From the NCBI GenBank assembly GCA_031308135.1, contig JAHLJT010003656.1, positions 71,380,984-71,444,983 on the forward strand: a stretch of DNA of 64,000 bases. Reading direction: 5' to 3'. Source of the stretch: Acheta domesticus. Lineage: Eukaryota; Arthropoda; Insecta; Orthoptera; Gryllidae. The notes under the pieces were generated by a model, which worked only from the letters and a program-made list of their open reading frames with translations, ran no database searches and had not been told where the DNA came from. Both the position numbers and the translations under genes were made by a program. This document shows, piece by piece, positions 20,895-32,768 of this stretch; within the stretch, counting starts at the first letter, position 1; each line of letters opens with the position of its first letter.

Positions 20895-23485
20895 TCTCGA
20901 GCACTTTATTACTTATTGATGTATTGAGTACACCAATAAATATTATTAATATTAATATTACAACCGGGTGAATAATGATAATGATAATTGGATACAAGGA
21001 TTGTTTAATTACTTTATGTTGTGGTTTCATTGCCAGGGTGGCCAACAGTGCAAAGTAGCTCTCTTTGTGATGGATAACAAATGAGAATAAACCACACAAA
21101 CGTACTCATAAAAATGTTCATGAATACATATTTATTGTTCATTATTTTGATTTTTAAAATTATGAACCAAAAATCTGAGTAGTAAACTGAAATAGTGAAC
21201 ATCTAGTACCTCTATCGAGAATTGCGTGGCTTACAGGAGGGGGAGCGAATCCCCCCTCTTCCAGAATTGAACGTGTGGAGTGCGACGCAGCCCCACCCAA
21301 TGACTTAAAATATTTTTAAACATACGATTAGTTTTATACGTGCGTAAAATTCCTTACATAAACCATCGAACTTTTTAAGTGGAACTTTTTCATGTGGTAA
21401 AGTGAAATAGAAAGCAAAGTTTTATGACTTTTTCGTACTACTTAACGCAACCAAACAGGAACGAAAAGCCTCTCTTAACGACCGGAAACCGTTTAAGATT
21501 TAACAGCCTTCCGTTAAGGACACACGAAACACATGCATTGTAGCTGCAGATTGCGTGTGCATATACGTATTTCAAGGGGTGTTTTTTTGTTTATATGATA
21601 CTTTTTTTCCAGAAAATGTATTGAACGACACACGATCAGTAACACAAATACCAGACTCGGTTATCTGCTCTTCATCGGCCTAATAACCATAATAACCTTT
21701 TTTGTTGGAAAAGCAGGAGAATATAACTGGTCATTTAATTTTGACGCTTGATTAGGTGAGCGTCTAGACATTGTCTGCTACTGTATTTGTACGTAACACT
21801 AGTTCATTACGCTCAGCGGATTGAAAGTACAGTGTACAGAGACTTGTTTTGTAAACTACTCCTCGCAGGAACAACGCCTAACTCTTCTCTCCGAAAAGTT
21901 ACTCGTTCTTAGGTTTTACCAATTGATTTTCTTAATATATAAATGTATATTTACTCAATGAGCTTTGTCGTCATTTAATGAAAATACTCTTGTTCATAAT
22001 CAAAGGCAAATTCAATGAGACAATCGTCAAATTGTTAATGAACATTCGTCATCAACGCCTGCAAAATTAAACGATGTATTCAGAGAAGCAGAGAACGGTG
22101 TGATCGTGACCATCGTGTGCAGAGGTGGTGACTTCTGCAGAGAACAATCGCCATATCCGGCTGGAAACCGGCCACTTAAGCCCGTTTAGGAGGCCGTGTG
22201 ATGAAACAGAAGCAGCTCGACACCGCCGACATGTGTCACGTTGGGAACTCGGCTAGCAACGTTCTGAGAAAACTCTCCGCCATCTCATCTTCCCACGCCT
22301 CTTAGTCCTCACACAAAGTGGTGCGACTTGTTGAGGTTTCCTCCCAAGATTTAATTTGGGTCAGGGTCGCATGCCGGAGGGAAATGTCTGTAATTTGGGG
22401 CGAGATTTTTGTGTGCAGTTAGCTTTTCTCTTTCTATGTACGAGCTTAAAAGCATTTGTTCAACGCCACATGGGGTCGAGTGTGCTCTTCCTGTGCGTGT
22501 GAGCACGTACGCACGTCTACGTAAGTGCAACATTAATTGAACACGGTTTAGTAAAGGAAAAGCTAGAAAGTTTACGAGTGTTATTAATAGCATTTTAGTG
22601 GACATACGATACACTTTCAGTTAGCGCATCTCTATTACTATATCACGTTGAAAAGCAGTAATGTTTAATATTTAACTTTGTATTTTTTAAGATAGTTACT
22701 GTAACGTGTTTTAATGAAATACTCGATAAATGAAGAAATCAGATTAGAAGCGACGAAATATTCCAAGTAATAAATGATTCGCATATTACATCTTGCTATA
22801 ATATCTTCTAGCTAGAAAGCTTTAGGGATGTAATTTAATAACTATTGCGAACAATATAATAACGAAGCTCTGTACAAATAGGCGACTACAAAATGTTGAA
22901 CTACTAAAAATTTGAACTTCAAAATTGTACACTTAAAAAATTGCTGTTTGAAGTAAATTGGTAAGCGTTTCGATAATATTCCCTTTATAAATAGATGTAC
23001 TGGAAATGATCTTCTTGGAAATATAGTGCATTCTCAAATGAGCCAGAAACAAAGATAGTAAGAAAGAGAAAAATTAACTAGAGAACAATTGATGGTTCTG
23101 AGGGTCCGAAACATGCATAAGCAAAGTGGGTACCAATTTTTAGAGCAATAACACTTTAAAAATATCTACCAGCTTATTTTTCAATACTTCTTGTATTATT
23201 TGTTACATACACCATGATGTCTTGTGCAAAAGGAATTTTTAAAATTTGGTACTGGTACCTTTCGGCTATTTTTTTGTATTTTACCTTTTATATCTTTTTA
23301 TATTTTAGAGTTGCATGGTCAGTTTTTCTCAAGTTAGAGTGTTAAAGATTTACATAAAAACCGCTCTTATTTCATGTTTTGGCATTGACAGGGGATCCAT
23401 ATCAAAACCTTTATTAGTTCTCTTTGTTTGTTTTGTAACATTTGTAATGCATATATATTATGATTTGTGTTAAAATGAGACATTG

Positions 23486-23530
<45 letters not shown>

Positions 23531-25274
23531 TTCATTACTTTATATATTATAAAGAAGTATCCCTTTTCGTTAACTGTGGTGTACAAAAAGAGAATCATGT
23601 TTTCATGTACGATGTGCGTCAAAATTGATGGTAGTGTGATGGTCTGCTAAAAGCTCAAACGGGGGAGTTTTACGGCCAAGATAAGAGTTTTTGACCCACA
23701 GCACTCAAACTAAGTAGTCGGAGATATTTATATAACTTTTCAATTATCCAGGTAATCTTTTGTTTGAAGTTGTGAAAGTAGTTCACCTATTTTTTTCATA
23801 ATGTCTGTCGCCGCCTATAACGATGACAGGCCACTTAATAATATCTAATGTTTCGGTTGAAACACTCTTGCTTCATGTCACGAACGCAGTCCGTGGACCA
23901 GGGATCGTGGACAGAAAATTTGAAACTCTTTTCGACTCATGTCATTACGTCGAAAGTTACTTTTTCTTTTAGCTTTTGTTTAAAATATTAACTTCTTAAT
24001 TTATAGATTACATAATTATGTGTCTTTCTTTCTATTTATAATTTACGGCGTTGTTAATCTGTTACATTTTAATCTGAAGTTTTAAGAATATTTGAAAGAA
24101 GCAATAACGTCATATCTTTAAATCGAAAGAAGCAATTTGAAAGAAGCAATAACGTCATATAACTTTAATTCGATCCCCTAAATTGCACTTTTTCTGTGAT
24201 ATCCAAGTATAGGGGAAGATACTATATTTGTAGGAAAAGAGATTTTGTTAGACCTTTACGTTGCTGGTTATATAGGTAGCTCTTCCGCCCTGAAAAACTT
24301 CCAACATATAAGACATATTTTTTAAAGGAATATAAGTTATGGTGTTGCAGTAAGGCGTCTTCGTAGTTGTAAGAAACAATTGAAATATCTGAAGTAGGAA
24401 AGTTTTTCGGTCTGAAATAGCTATGTAAGAACGATATAAAATAAACTGGAAGAGCGCAGTAACAAAAATAGAGTATAAATTATTTTGCAAATAAGGAAAT
24501 TGGAAAAGGTTATTTTTTTATAAAATTGAAAAAAACAACAATCAACAACCCTGTTTTGTTCCGAAATATTTTATAATGTGCATTACACAGAACGGTTTAG
24601 AAAGCTGCTACCGAAGACCTTAAAATAAAGTGAAGGGCGTTCATCGTGATGCCGAAACGTGAAAGAATGAGAATGAATTACAGGTTCTGTTGCCAATGAG
24701 GGAGCGAACGAGAAAAAAATAACAATAGGTCTACGACAAACATTTCGAAGAAAGCCCCTTCACTTGTTCAAAATCAGTTCAAAACATCTCGTAATACCAG
24801 GGGTGGCAAGCTCAATTCGGTCAAGAGCCATAGTTGTAGCAATTAGAAGGGACACGTAACACACAACACGTTATTGCTGTTGTACTCCTCGCTTTCCGTT
24901 GTTGTTGTTTTTGTTTTTTAAAAGTAATGGATTTCCGACTCATTTAAGTGGTAATGGCCAATCCATTATATTTTTTTCAGGAACTTTCCATTGTCTACAA
25001 CCAATTTATGAAATTATACAATGAAAGTGTTGTCTTTGGTAATTTATTTTTCATTTGTTCGTAATTATTTTAGACCATCAATAGCAATAAAGAGCGGTAT
25101 TCAATTTAATATTTATTCATATTGTTGGTACAAATGTACAGCTAATATAAAAGTAATCGAATAAATATATTTAATACATCTGTTTGCTACTTCCATTGAC
25201 TCTAAAATAATTAAGAACCGGTGAAGAATAGGATAATTATCAAAAACTTCCTTAACATGAGGACAAAATATTCA
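20895..25274. other. AT-rich DNA with simple repeats, no gene
   Basis: It contains an (ATT)n microsatellite at 23488-23528 and a 25-bp direct repeat at 24090-24160 (listed separately). A possible hAT-type end sits at 24799 (CAGGGGTGGCAAGCTC). A less AT-rich patch at 22080-22400 has no domain-bearing frame. Nothing else recognised. Confidence 0.4.
24089..24162. repeat. Short direct repeat pair
   Basis: TTTGAAAGAAGCAATAACGT occurs at about 24091 and again at about 24132, each followed by CATAT. A partial GAAAGAAGCAA lies between them. It looks like a local slippage duplication. Confidence 0.7.
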
Positions 25275-25669
25275 TTTGTCCGAATAATATTTCTGCCTAC
25301 TTGACAGCTAGCTGCTGACAGTGGAGAGGGGTTCCGTTATCCAATCAGAAGCTTCAAAATATGATGACGTCACTGTAGAATTGCCGAAACTTACTAAGAA
25401 AAAAAGATATCTTAAATCGCGAAGCAACTGAAAATTGAAGGAAAATGAAAGCAATTGAAAATTGCCATTACTTTTTTGGTTAAATGCCTCGTGTCTGTGG
25501 TCCTGTGTCTTCTACTTTTGTGTCCTATTATTGCGATTTGTTTCTTGCGACTGTTGTGATATGATGTTAGAATGACCACACGACCACGTGTCTGCCGTTC
25601 GAGTAAGTGACAACATCACTCCACCCCACCCTCAGCTGTCCAGTAGACAGAAATATTATTCGGACAATA
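25275..25669. mobile_element. Non-autonomous DNA element with ~34-bp terminal inverted repeats
   Basis: The left end TTGTCCGAATAATATTTCTG plus CCTACTTGACAGCT (25276-25309) is the near-exact reverse complement of the right end AGCTGTCCAGTAGACAGAAA plus TATTATTCGGACAA (25635-25668). The 325-bp interior has no transposase. A clear target duplication could not be defined, so the superfamily is open. Confidence 0.8.
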
Positions 25670-27340
25670 CTGAAAAAAACAATTAAAATAAATTATTCTG
25701 ACAAATTTTCATTAATATAATTAATTGAATTTTGCCATATAGTTTCCACATAGTTGCAAGCCTTTGCTATCAATATTAATAATTATATTTATATAGTTTG
25801 TTGCCCTGCACTGGTCCTTATTTTAAAATCAAAGATTTTATTAATATTACTTTTAATATTTTCTTATTTGTGGCTATCGACATACGACGTACTATATCTT
25901 ACCTTGTCGCATGCAGACAAGTCTTTACAGATCAGACACGTCCATACAGATGAGCGATTTGTGAAATTTCTGTTTCTTTATATATATTTTCTTTATATTC
26001 TTTCTCTGATTGACGTCAGTTAACCACAAATTATCACCCTTGTTTTCAAATAATAAATAAAATATTTATTCATAATTCAAATATTAACAATTCTTAATGA
26101 GCTCATTACGTTAACTATTATTTCGGTTATTATGCTTCCTATACAAATCAATTCAAATGTTCGTGGCTTATTTCATATCTTCGCGCGCATTCGAAAATTT
26201 CTCGGCTGAATTACGGATGAAGAATGTCCAATGTCCACGTCTTCTCTCTTCGGTCGCCGCGTTGATGTGTATTCTTTCACCCTACTTAACGCGATATTAC
26301 CCGATGTCAATTACTAACTAAAAATGTCAACCGCAATTCCGCCAATGACATCAACATTATTCAAATTCTTACTTTTACGGCCCTGAAAATAACAATTATT
26401 TTCTCATGTTGGCCCACTCCCCTCCTATGTTCGACGTTATGTCTGCACTACATGTATTGTAATATCCACCTCGCGTCCCATCTAATGATATCCGCAAGGT
26501 ACCAAATATGACGGCTCGGTGGTTAGCAGTTAAGAGATCGATCCCGTTCCTCCATTCATTATTACGCCTACACATACATTCTTTTCATTACAAGGGGCTT
26601 TGCTTCCTCTTTTCGGCATTCTAGTGACTATTGTGGTGATATGCAGGTTGCAATAATACACAGACGGTTTAACTTATTGCTGGTTTATTAATAATTAATA
26701 CACCACCGAAATAAACCGTATGTACAATCGTTAAATTACTAAATAAACGACCCCACTACTAGGAGTGACTATGGCTACCACACCCTCTACTTAATTATCG
26801 AATGATCCCGATCGTGTGAAACAACGCAGAATTCCTACACGACTCGTCACATGAGTCTCACTGCCTCACGACAAATACCGGGTCTTTAGTTTATCTTGCA
26901 ACTCATGTCTGAGAGCACTAGCTCTTGGTTTGGTAATTTGGCAACCGCGTCTCTTTTACACCTTTCAAGACAGCCGTGCCTGGCACGTCGGGACAGCAGA
27001 GGAGGTAACCGTCAGGTCATAAGCTGCAGCAAGTTTCCTGTTTCTTTGTTGATCCCATTCAAGAGTGTCGGCGGGCAGGTACACGGCTCTCATGCCGAAA
27101 TCTTTTCACGCTGCACAGAGTGGGGGGGGGGGGGGGCTGAGGCATGAGCGTTGAAACAAAACGTCTCTTTAAGCAATTCTGCCCAGTATGCTGAAGAAAC
27201 AAAACTGTAATATTAATGTGGAGGGGAGTTATTGATTTATTTACAGCAACGTAACAATAATTATTTAAGTAAAGCCAGCTCAGAGAGAAATCGAAAAGAT
27301 ATATCGTGAAATATTACCGCCTAGCTCTTCATTTTATAAC

Positions 27341-27374
<34 letters not shown>

Positions 27375-27445
27375 TATTATTATTGTTATGGAATCTGTAT
27401 ATTAAGCAAATAAGAAAACTTTAGTAACAGACAATAAACATATCT
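25670..27445. other. AT-rich DNA, no gene; poly-G and (AAT)n tracts
   Basis: It holds a run of about 15 G at 27122-27136 and (AAT)n at 27340-27373. Around 26520-26570 there is a short tRNA-like string (GGCTCGGTGGTTAGCAG, then GATCGATCCCG) that may be a SINE remnant. No coding sequence recognised. Confidence 0.4.
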
Positions 27446-27559
27446 AAAAATGTTATGAGAGTAATTACCGCAGAGGCCGAAAGTTAAAAATCGAGGTGGA
27501 GCGTAGCAGAGCCGAGATTTTTAATTTGGACGAGGCAGTAATAACACTGTAACATTTTA
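27446..27559. mobile_element. Compact MITE, ~114 bp hairpin
   Basis: The arms 27446-27492 (AAAATGTTATGAGAGTAATT, then ACCGCAGAGGCCGAAAG) and 27513-27559 (AGATTTTTAATTTGGACGAG, then GCAGTAATAACACTGTAACATTTT) are reverse complements with mismatches. The loop is only about 20 bp (AGGTGGAGCGTAGCAGAG). Non-coding. Confidence 0.75.
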
Positions 27560-28275
27560 TGGTATGTTCAGCATTTTATCGATCAATCTCACAATTTATG
27601 CGAAAATTTATATTACTGCGATAGTAAACATATGAGTTCTGTTGTTGCGGCATGTTACTATGATATTGTGAGGTATTGCTTGCGATATATCTATTTAAAC
27701 AATATTCGTATACCGTAGTTTGAAAAAAGATGGATACAAATAATTCTCCTGAAGTTAAAGATAACTAAAGAAATGATGTTCGGTGAGGAAGTTGGCGCGT
27801 CGATTTCCAGTGGCGACACCTCAGGTCGTCAGTAAATATGATTACCGAAAAAGAGTTTCATTTGATGAAATGCGAGGAAAATGAAATTAATTTACCTAAA
27901 ACACATTTTAACTGCACTATTAAAACCTATTACAATGAACAATAATTATCTCAAAAACTAATATGAGTTACTTTTATTCTGAATTATTTGAATATGATTT
28001 GTTTTCTACACCGACTTGTTTCTTTCTTAATAAACATTTGACTTGCGATGAATCAATGGTTGTTTATTCACGTTGCCAAAGATGTTAACACCCGATGCTA
28101 AGGATGTTAAATTGCTTAACATACAGATAGGTACACGCCTGTAGGGTTGCATGTTAAAATGAGCTAAAGACGCATGTGACCGATAAAATTATTAAAAATA
28201 CTAATAAAATGTAACTAAGTATTACATTAATAATTATTGAAAATAATTAATAAAAAGTAATAAAATATAATTATC

Positions 28276-28518
28276 TTAAAAGACAAAAAACTGACAGTCG
28301 AGTAAATGCTCAAAGTGACCACCATTTATGAAGAGACAGGCGTTTACTCTTTTCAGCGTAGTGGCTGCAGTACGTTGAAGAGTAACAAGGACGTGCTTTC
28401 TCTTTCTTCCAACTAAAATTAGACACATTCTCTCAGCCCGAAATCTGAGGGCACGCGACCGGGCTTCGCTAAAAGTGAAAGGGCGTCGAAGGTATTTCAC
28501 GCGTTGCCAAATTGGCAA
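28276..28518 (-). pseudogene. Possible C-terminal remnant of a DDE (IS630/Tc1-mariner-like) transposase
   Basis: The minus-strand frame ends with TLKRVNACLFINGGHFEHLL and a short tail before the stop. A terminal Cys, then Asn-Gly-Gly-His-Phe-x-His-Leu-Leu, close to the stop codon resembles the end of many insect transposase-related proteins. That match is from memory of the motif, not a search. No DDE catalytic residues lie upstream; the frame starts abruptly and the preceding residues are Arg-rich. It is likely a decayed fragment, and a chance match is possible. Confidence 0.3.
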
Positions 28519-28559
28519 AACAAGCCAGACCTGGGTTGCAAGATACGATAAAGACCCGG

Positions 28560-29060
28560 TACATTGCCGTCCCTAGCCTCCGCACACGCAGTTTGCGCCC
28601 CACCCGGCGGCTGCCTCCGATCTGCACAAGTCGACTGCCTGAAGCGAAAAGGGGTCGGTGGAGCGTCGCAGCGCCCTAGCTAGGCTCGCAGTGCCCTTTC
28701 ACTCTGGGCTTTCCCACTACGTCACATCCTGTCGGCGAGCGCGTAGTCCTGAGCGTCTCTCCTACGTCACGCGGTCGTCCTGTTGTCACATTTGTGTTTG
28801 TGCACGACGCTTCACTATTCACTTGAGGCAACGCGCCGCACGCGGCTTGCGGGCCAGGCCACCCCTGGGCGTGCTCCATTGATGCTCTGAGCGCGCGGCC
28901 AGTGAAGGGAGGCGGCGAGGACTCTCCCGGGCGCCCCGCCCCCAGCGCCGCCGAATGTGGGGCGGTGGGCGGTAGGTAGGTGGGCGGGCGGGCGAGCGGG
29001 CGATCGGGGCCGAGGCAGGAAGCACGCTCCAGCCCGCTCGCCCGCCCGCTCATTCACGTC
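28560..29060. other. 500-bp CpG-rich island
   Basis: GC-rich and CpG-rich throughout, with two TACGTCAC motifs (28717 and 28764), GGGCGGGC tracts at 28980-29050, and overlapping non-conserved frames on both strands. It could be a promoter-type CpG island, but no adjoining exon could be recognised. The copy of repeat C follows at 29155. Confidence 0.4.
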
Positions 29061-29154
29061 ATCCTTCCACGAACGACCACAGAGCTGCGTCGCGTCTCGC
29101 AGTGGTCCGAATCACGCACGAATTTTTACGGGTAATTTTTTTAAACTTCCTTGC

Positions 29155-29430
29155 CCTTACGATGTTACTTCGTAAGGAGAGAGAGTTATGTAATAGCGCG
29201 CCGGAAAACGGCGAGTTTTTGGCAGAAAAACTCGTATTGCCGGGCCCTGGTAACGAAAAAGTGGACAAATCTTGTTGCTAATTATAGAAAAAAATGCTAA
29301 CATGTGGTGTAGTTGAATCCATGTTTTGTGGGTCCTTGAAACCGAAAACTAGATTGACGGCAAAACGTCTGCCTGCCCGTCTATGGTCTAGCGATAAACC
29401 GTTCAGCAGATTTTCTTCAAAATCACAGCC
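29155..29430 (+). repeat. Dispersed repeat C, copy 2
   Basis: Same block order as 10800-11060: GCGCGCCGGAAAACGGCGAG, CCCTGGTAACGAAAAAGTGG, TGTGGTGTAGTTGAATCCAT, CGGCAAAACGTCTG, then AAACCGTTCAGCAGATTTT. The 166-codon frame beginning at 29294 starts inside this repeat and has no recognisable domain, so it is not called a gene. Confidence 0.65.
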
Positions 29431-31439
29431 CTACACTACATTGAACCGAACTGCACTTGCTTGCTTTCGTACTTTATTTTCCATTTCACTTCGCAAGTGT
29501 GAAATAAATGAGAACGTCCTGTTAATTGCTTGCCAAACGAATTGTCCACGAAACGTTGGGAAACCTAGGAGAAGAGACAAGAGAATTGCTACCTCCGTTC
29601 TCGCGATTTCGGGAGGACTGATAAATAATATTTGTTCTGATGTTGAATTACGATATACTTCACATGGCATCTCGTCTGTTTTCGGAAAAGTTAAAATGGT
29701 TTCAGCTTTCGAGGACAATCTAAAGCGAATAGAAGATTTACTGTATTTTTTTATCTTTTCCAGTCCGATAATTATACTGTCTGGATACGTTTAATGATAT
29801 GAAATGTTGATGCATGGAAGAAGCGTCCAGCTGGTATGACGATCCAATCTCTTCATCATTGATTCATTCATTCCTTCATTCATTCCGAGTTTGTGGCAAC
29901 AAAGGAAGATACTACGTCCGTGGAAAAGCTGTAGCTATTGGGTGTCACTGAGAAATCATTATCGGCGTCATCTCGTGACTCTCAAACGTCAAGCACAGAG
30001 AAGTTCGGTACAACGTGCAGAGTTTGGATGAATTTAGATTACTGAAAGTCTAGGGCGAGCAATGCCGCATTGATTTACACTTTCACATCTTCCGCGCTCC
30101 ACAATTCGTTGTTTGGTGTGGCCTTTCACACGTCGCTATGACAGAGCTGTCACAAAGAAGGAGCATTAGAGGAAGAAATACATCATCCAGAAATTCACCA
30201 CGTCTCGTTTTTTCCGCCTTTTTGGGAAACTCGTGGACAACACAAGAGGGACTGATTAACGGCTCTCTTTGTAACGAATATGTGACTGAAGATGAGATGT
30301 AAGGTGATTTATGGCATTGTATAGAAGTGACGTAGTCTCAAAATCCTGTGATTAACAGGGTGGTTGGAAAGTTGGTAAGGTTGCTGTACATGAGTAGAGG
30401 AAGATATCAATTTTGAAAGGAAAATCGTGTCAACGTGTCAACCCAGCTAACTAATTCTGATTCATTAAACAGCAATGCAATCCATATGACCTTTCACACA
30501 GACACGCCATTTAAAGGAATCGACAAGAGAAATGGTTCAACGGCCGTTTGGTGTGTATCACGGTTACGTCTGTTCCCATCCCCACGAGAGCGGAGAAACA
30601 TGCAAGACATACGCTGAGGTACACTACCAAGCATAGCCACACCCACCGAGTTCTTCCTATTGGTTAGCATGCGAGTGATGAACATTTCGCCAACTTTCAC
30701 GAACTGTAAACCGCAGTTCTGGCGTGGGCGCGCCGTACTAAAAAAGTGCTTCCTGGAGGACTTGGCGACGTTCCCACGTTGGTAGCAAACGTTACTTAGA
30801 GTTGTACCTTCTTACTTTATGTAAACAAATGTAAATTAATGAGGTTCGACCCTCTCGCATGAACTGAGTATGCTGAGTCTCCACGTGCCAAACACGATAA
30901 CCGGAATTTCCTACTGACCAAAAACAAGCTTAGATTTCTATTTAAATCGACATTCTGTGCACTTTAAAACATGTCTTTCGTCTGTTCGTTTATACAGCAC
31001 CCACAAAATATTCCTTCAAATTGCAGTTGGCAGGTGCTCGTGAATATTCGACAGGGAAAAAACCAGTGGCGAAAGCCATCTACCGTTATTACGACTACGA
31101 GAGTCGCAGAAGTGAATTATGATTTATGAAAATATGATTATGAAATACGAATAAACAATAACAAACAGCCCTTCCATGACGCTTCTAACATAATTAATTA
31201 CGACACTTTCGTCACAGAAGTCATGACAAGACGGAGGTAACAAATTTTGTTCAATGTGTACTACATTGAATGTGTATTCGTATTATTTTCTTCGTTACAT
31301 TTATTATATTTTGATTTGGGTGGTCTTTGGACCACATTACGCATTAATGTCAATGAATGTATTGGAACGGTCATGAAAATGTATTCATGCCGAAATAGAA
31401 CTCGAACCTGTTTTCATTAGATTCGAAGTAATGAAGGCT
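29431..31439. other. Non-coding stretch, no gene recognised
   Basis: Frames on both strands across 29431-29794 overlap and lack domains. Sequence near 31380-31450 has a minus-strand GGTTCGAGTTC string that could be a decayed tRNA-like SINE head. No repeats with clear ends otherwise. Confidence 0.35.
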
Positions 31440-32190
31440 CTCCCGCCTTAGCGATTTTACACACACCCCCGCCCGGTCCCGCCACGCCTGGCTCCGTCCC
31501 TCTCTTCCACTCTTCACACTTCAACGTCCCGCACTTCACCTTCACTTCCCACACCCGAATCTCATCTTCCTTCTCCTCCCGTCATTCCCGGCTCGGTCCG
31601 CCCCGCCAACATCGCCCGCCCACATCGACATCGACCAGCTCCATTCCACCTGCTCTGACCGTCGCCCCATGTCGCCCGGCATTAGTACCGCCTAGATGCA
31701 TTGCGGGTTGCATCATTTCCTGTGACATCATTTGATATTACAAACTAATAGGAGTTACATTTGAGATATCGCGAACTTATTTTTACTGTTCAAAAGAATC
31801 CATGTAATATTTTAGAGGACTCGTTCCAGTGGTTCAAAAGAGTGTACGCAACACACAAACTCATTTTTATTTTTCCATTGAAATTTTTATTCATTCATCC
31901 ATCCATTCTAGTTTTGTTTTAATTTTAACCTTTTTATTAACTTTTTCTTTTTGAAGTTTGATTTGATTTTTCAAATTTATTTTTTTAATTTTGATTTTAT
32001 TTGTCAAATTTAGTTTTTTGTTTTTAATTTTCACAGTATTTATTTTTAATTTTGGTTTTGGTTTTCATATTTATTTATTTTTAATTTTGTTTTTATTTTT
32101 CATATTTATTTTTTATTTATATTTTTATTTAATTATTTTTGTCTTCATTATATTTTTATTTTTCAAAAAAAATGTTATCTTTTCAATTGT
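31440..32190. repeat. C-rich then T-rich low-complexity sequence
   Basis: 31440-31690 is C-rich with CCCGCC and CCACATCGACATCGACC-type motifs. 31860-32175 is a run of T-rich (TTTTTATTTTTAATTT) sequence over 300 bp long that produces a Phe/Leu/Ile-rich frame. Both are simple-sequence tracts. Confidence 0.7.
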
Positions 32191-32470
32191 CTCCGCTAAT
32201 TTCCGTGTCGCTCGGCGCGCCCTGGGGGCCGCCGCGCCGGGGGGCCGCCGGGGGCCGGCGCCGAGCCGCCCGCGCAGGCGCTAAGCGGCAGCTGCGCGCG
32301 GAGAAACCCGCCCGAGGCCCCGGGGAAGGCGGCCGGCAAGTCGGTCGTGCGGCCGCGCATCTCATTCCGGCGCAGGCGCTAGTTCCGCCTGGTCGCGCTT
32401 CTTGGTCGGACGGCGCGGCGTCGCTCCATGACGAGGTGCTTCCCAGAACCTCTGGCCACTCGGCTTCGTC
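32191..32470. other. GC-rich island
   Basis: It begins abruptly after the T-rich tract, with GCGCGCCCTGGGGGCCGCCG and GGCGCCGAGCCGCCCGCG. Frames on both strands are Arg/Ala/Pro-rich and do not agree with any splice pair. No gene called. Confidence 0.4.
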
Positions 32471-32524
32471 TAAACGATTTTACCAAATATCCGTGCTCTG
32501 ATTCGAATCGAACCTCGTTCTCTT

Positions 32525-32768
32525 AAGGTGGCTCCACACATTCGCTATTCGGCGAACAGCGAGCAACCGCTCACCGAATCCCGAGTAATTTGGATGGATC
32601 GCTTGTTATTTGCCGAGTGACGAACAAACGGCGCTCGCCCTATCCATCGCGTGTCGGTATTTGGACACATGAAAGGGAGCGAACATTCGCCGAACAGATC
32701 ATCTGGTCGGGATCAGGCGAGAAGTAGATCGCTGCTCAGCGAATGCCGAATGTGCGGAGCCACCTTTA
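32525..32768. mobile_element. Complete inverted-repeat MITE (family G)
   Basis: The left end AAGGTGGCTCCACACATTCG is mirrored by the right end CGAATGTGCGGAGCCACCTTT. Inside, GCGAACAGCGAGCAACCG and GGATCGCTTGTTATTTGCC pair imperfectly with sequence on the right side. The element is 244 bp and non-coding. A decayed copy in the other orientation lies at 11540-11765. Confidence 0.85.

Noticed and set aside
29294..29794. 166-residue open frame
   Set aside because: It starts within dispersed repeat C and has no recognisable domain; the minus strand is open too.
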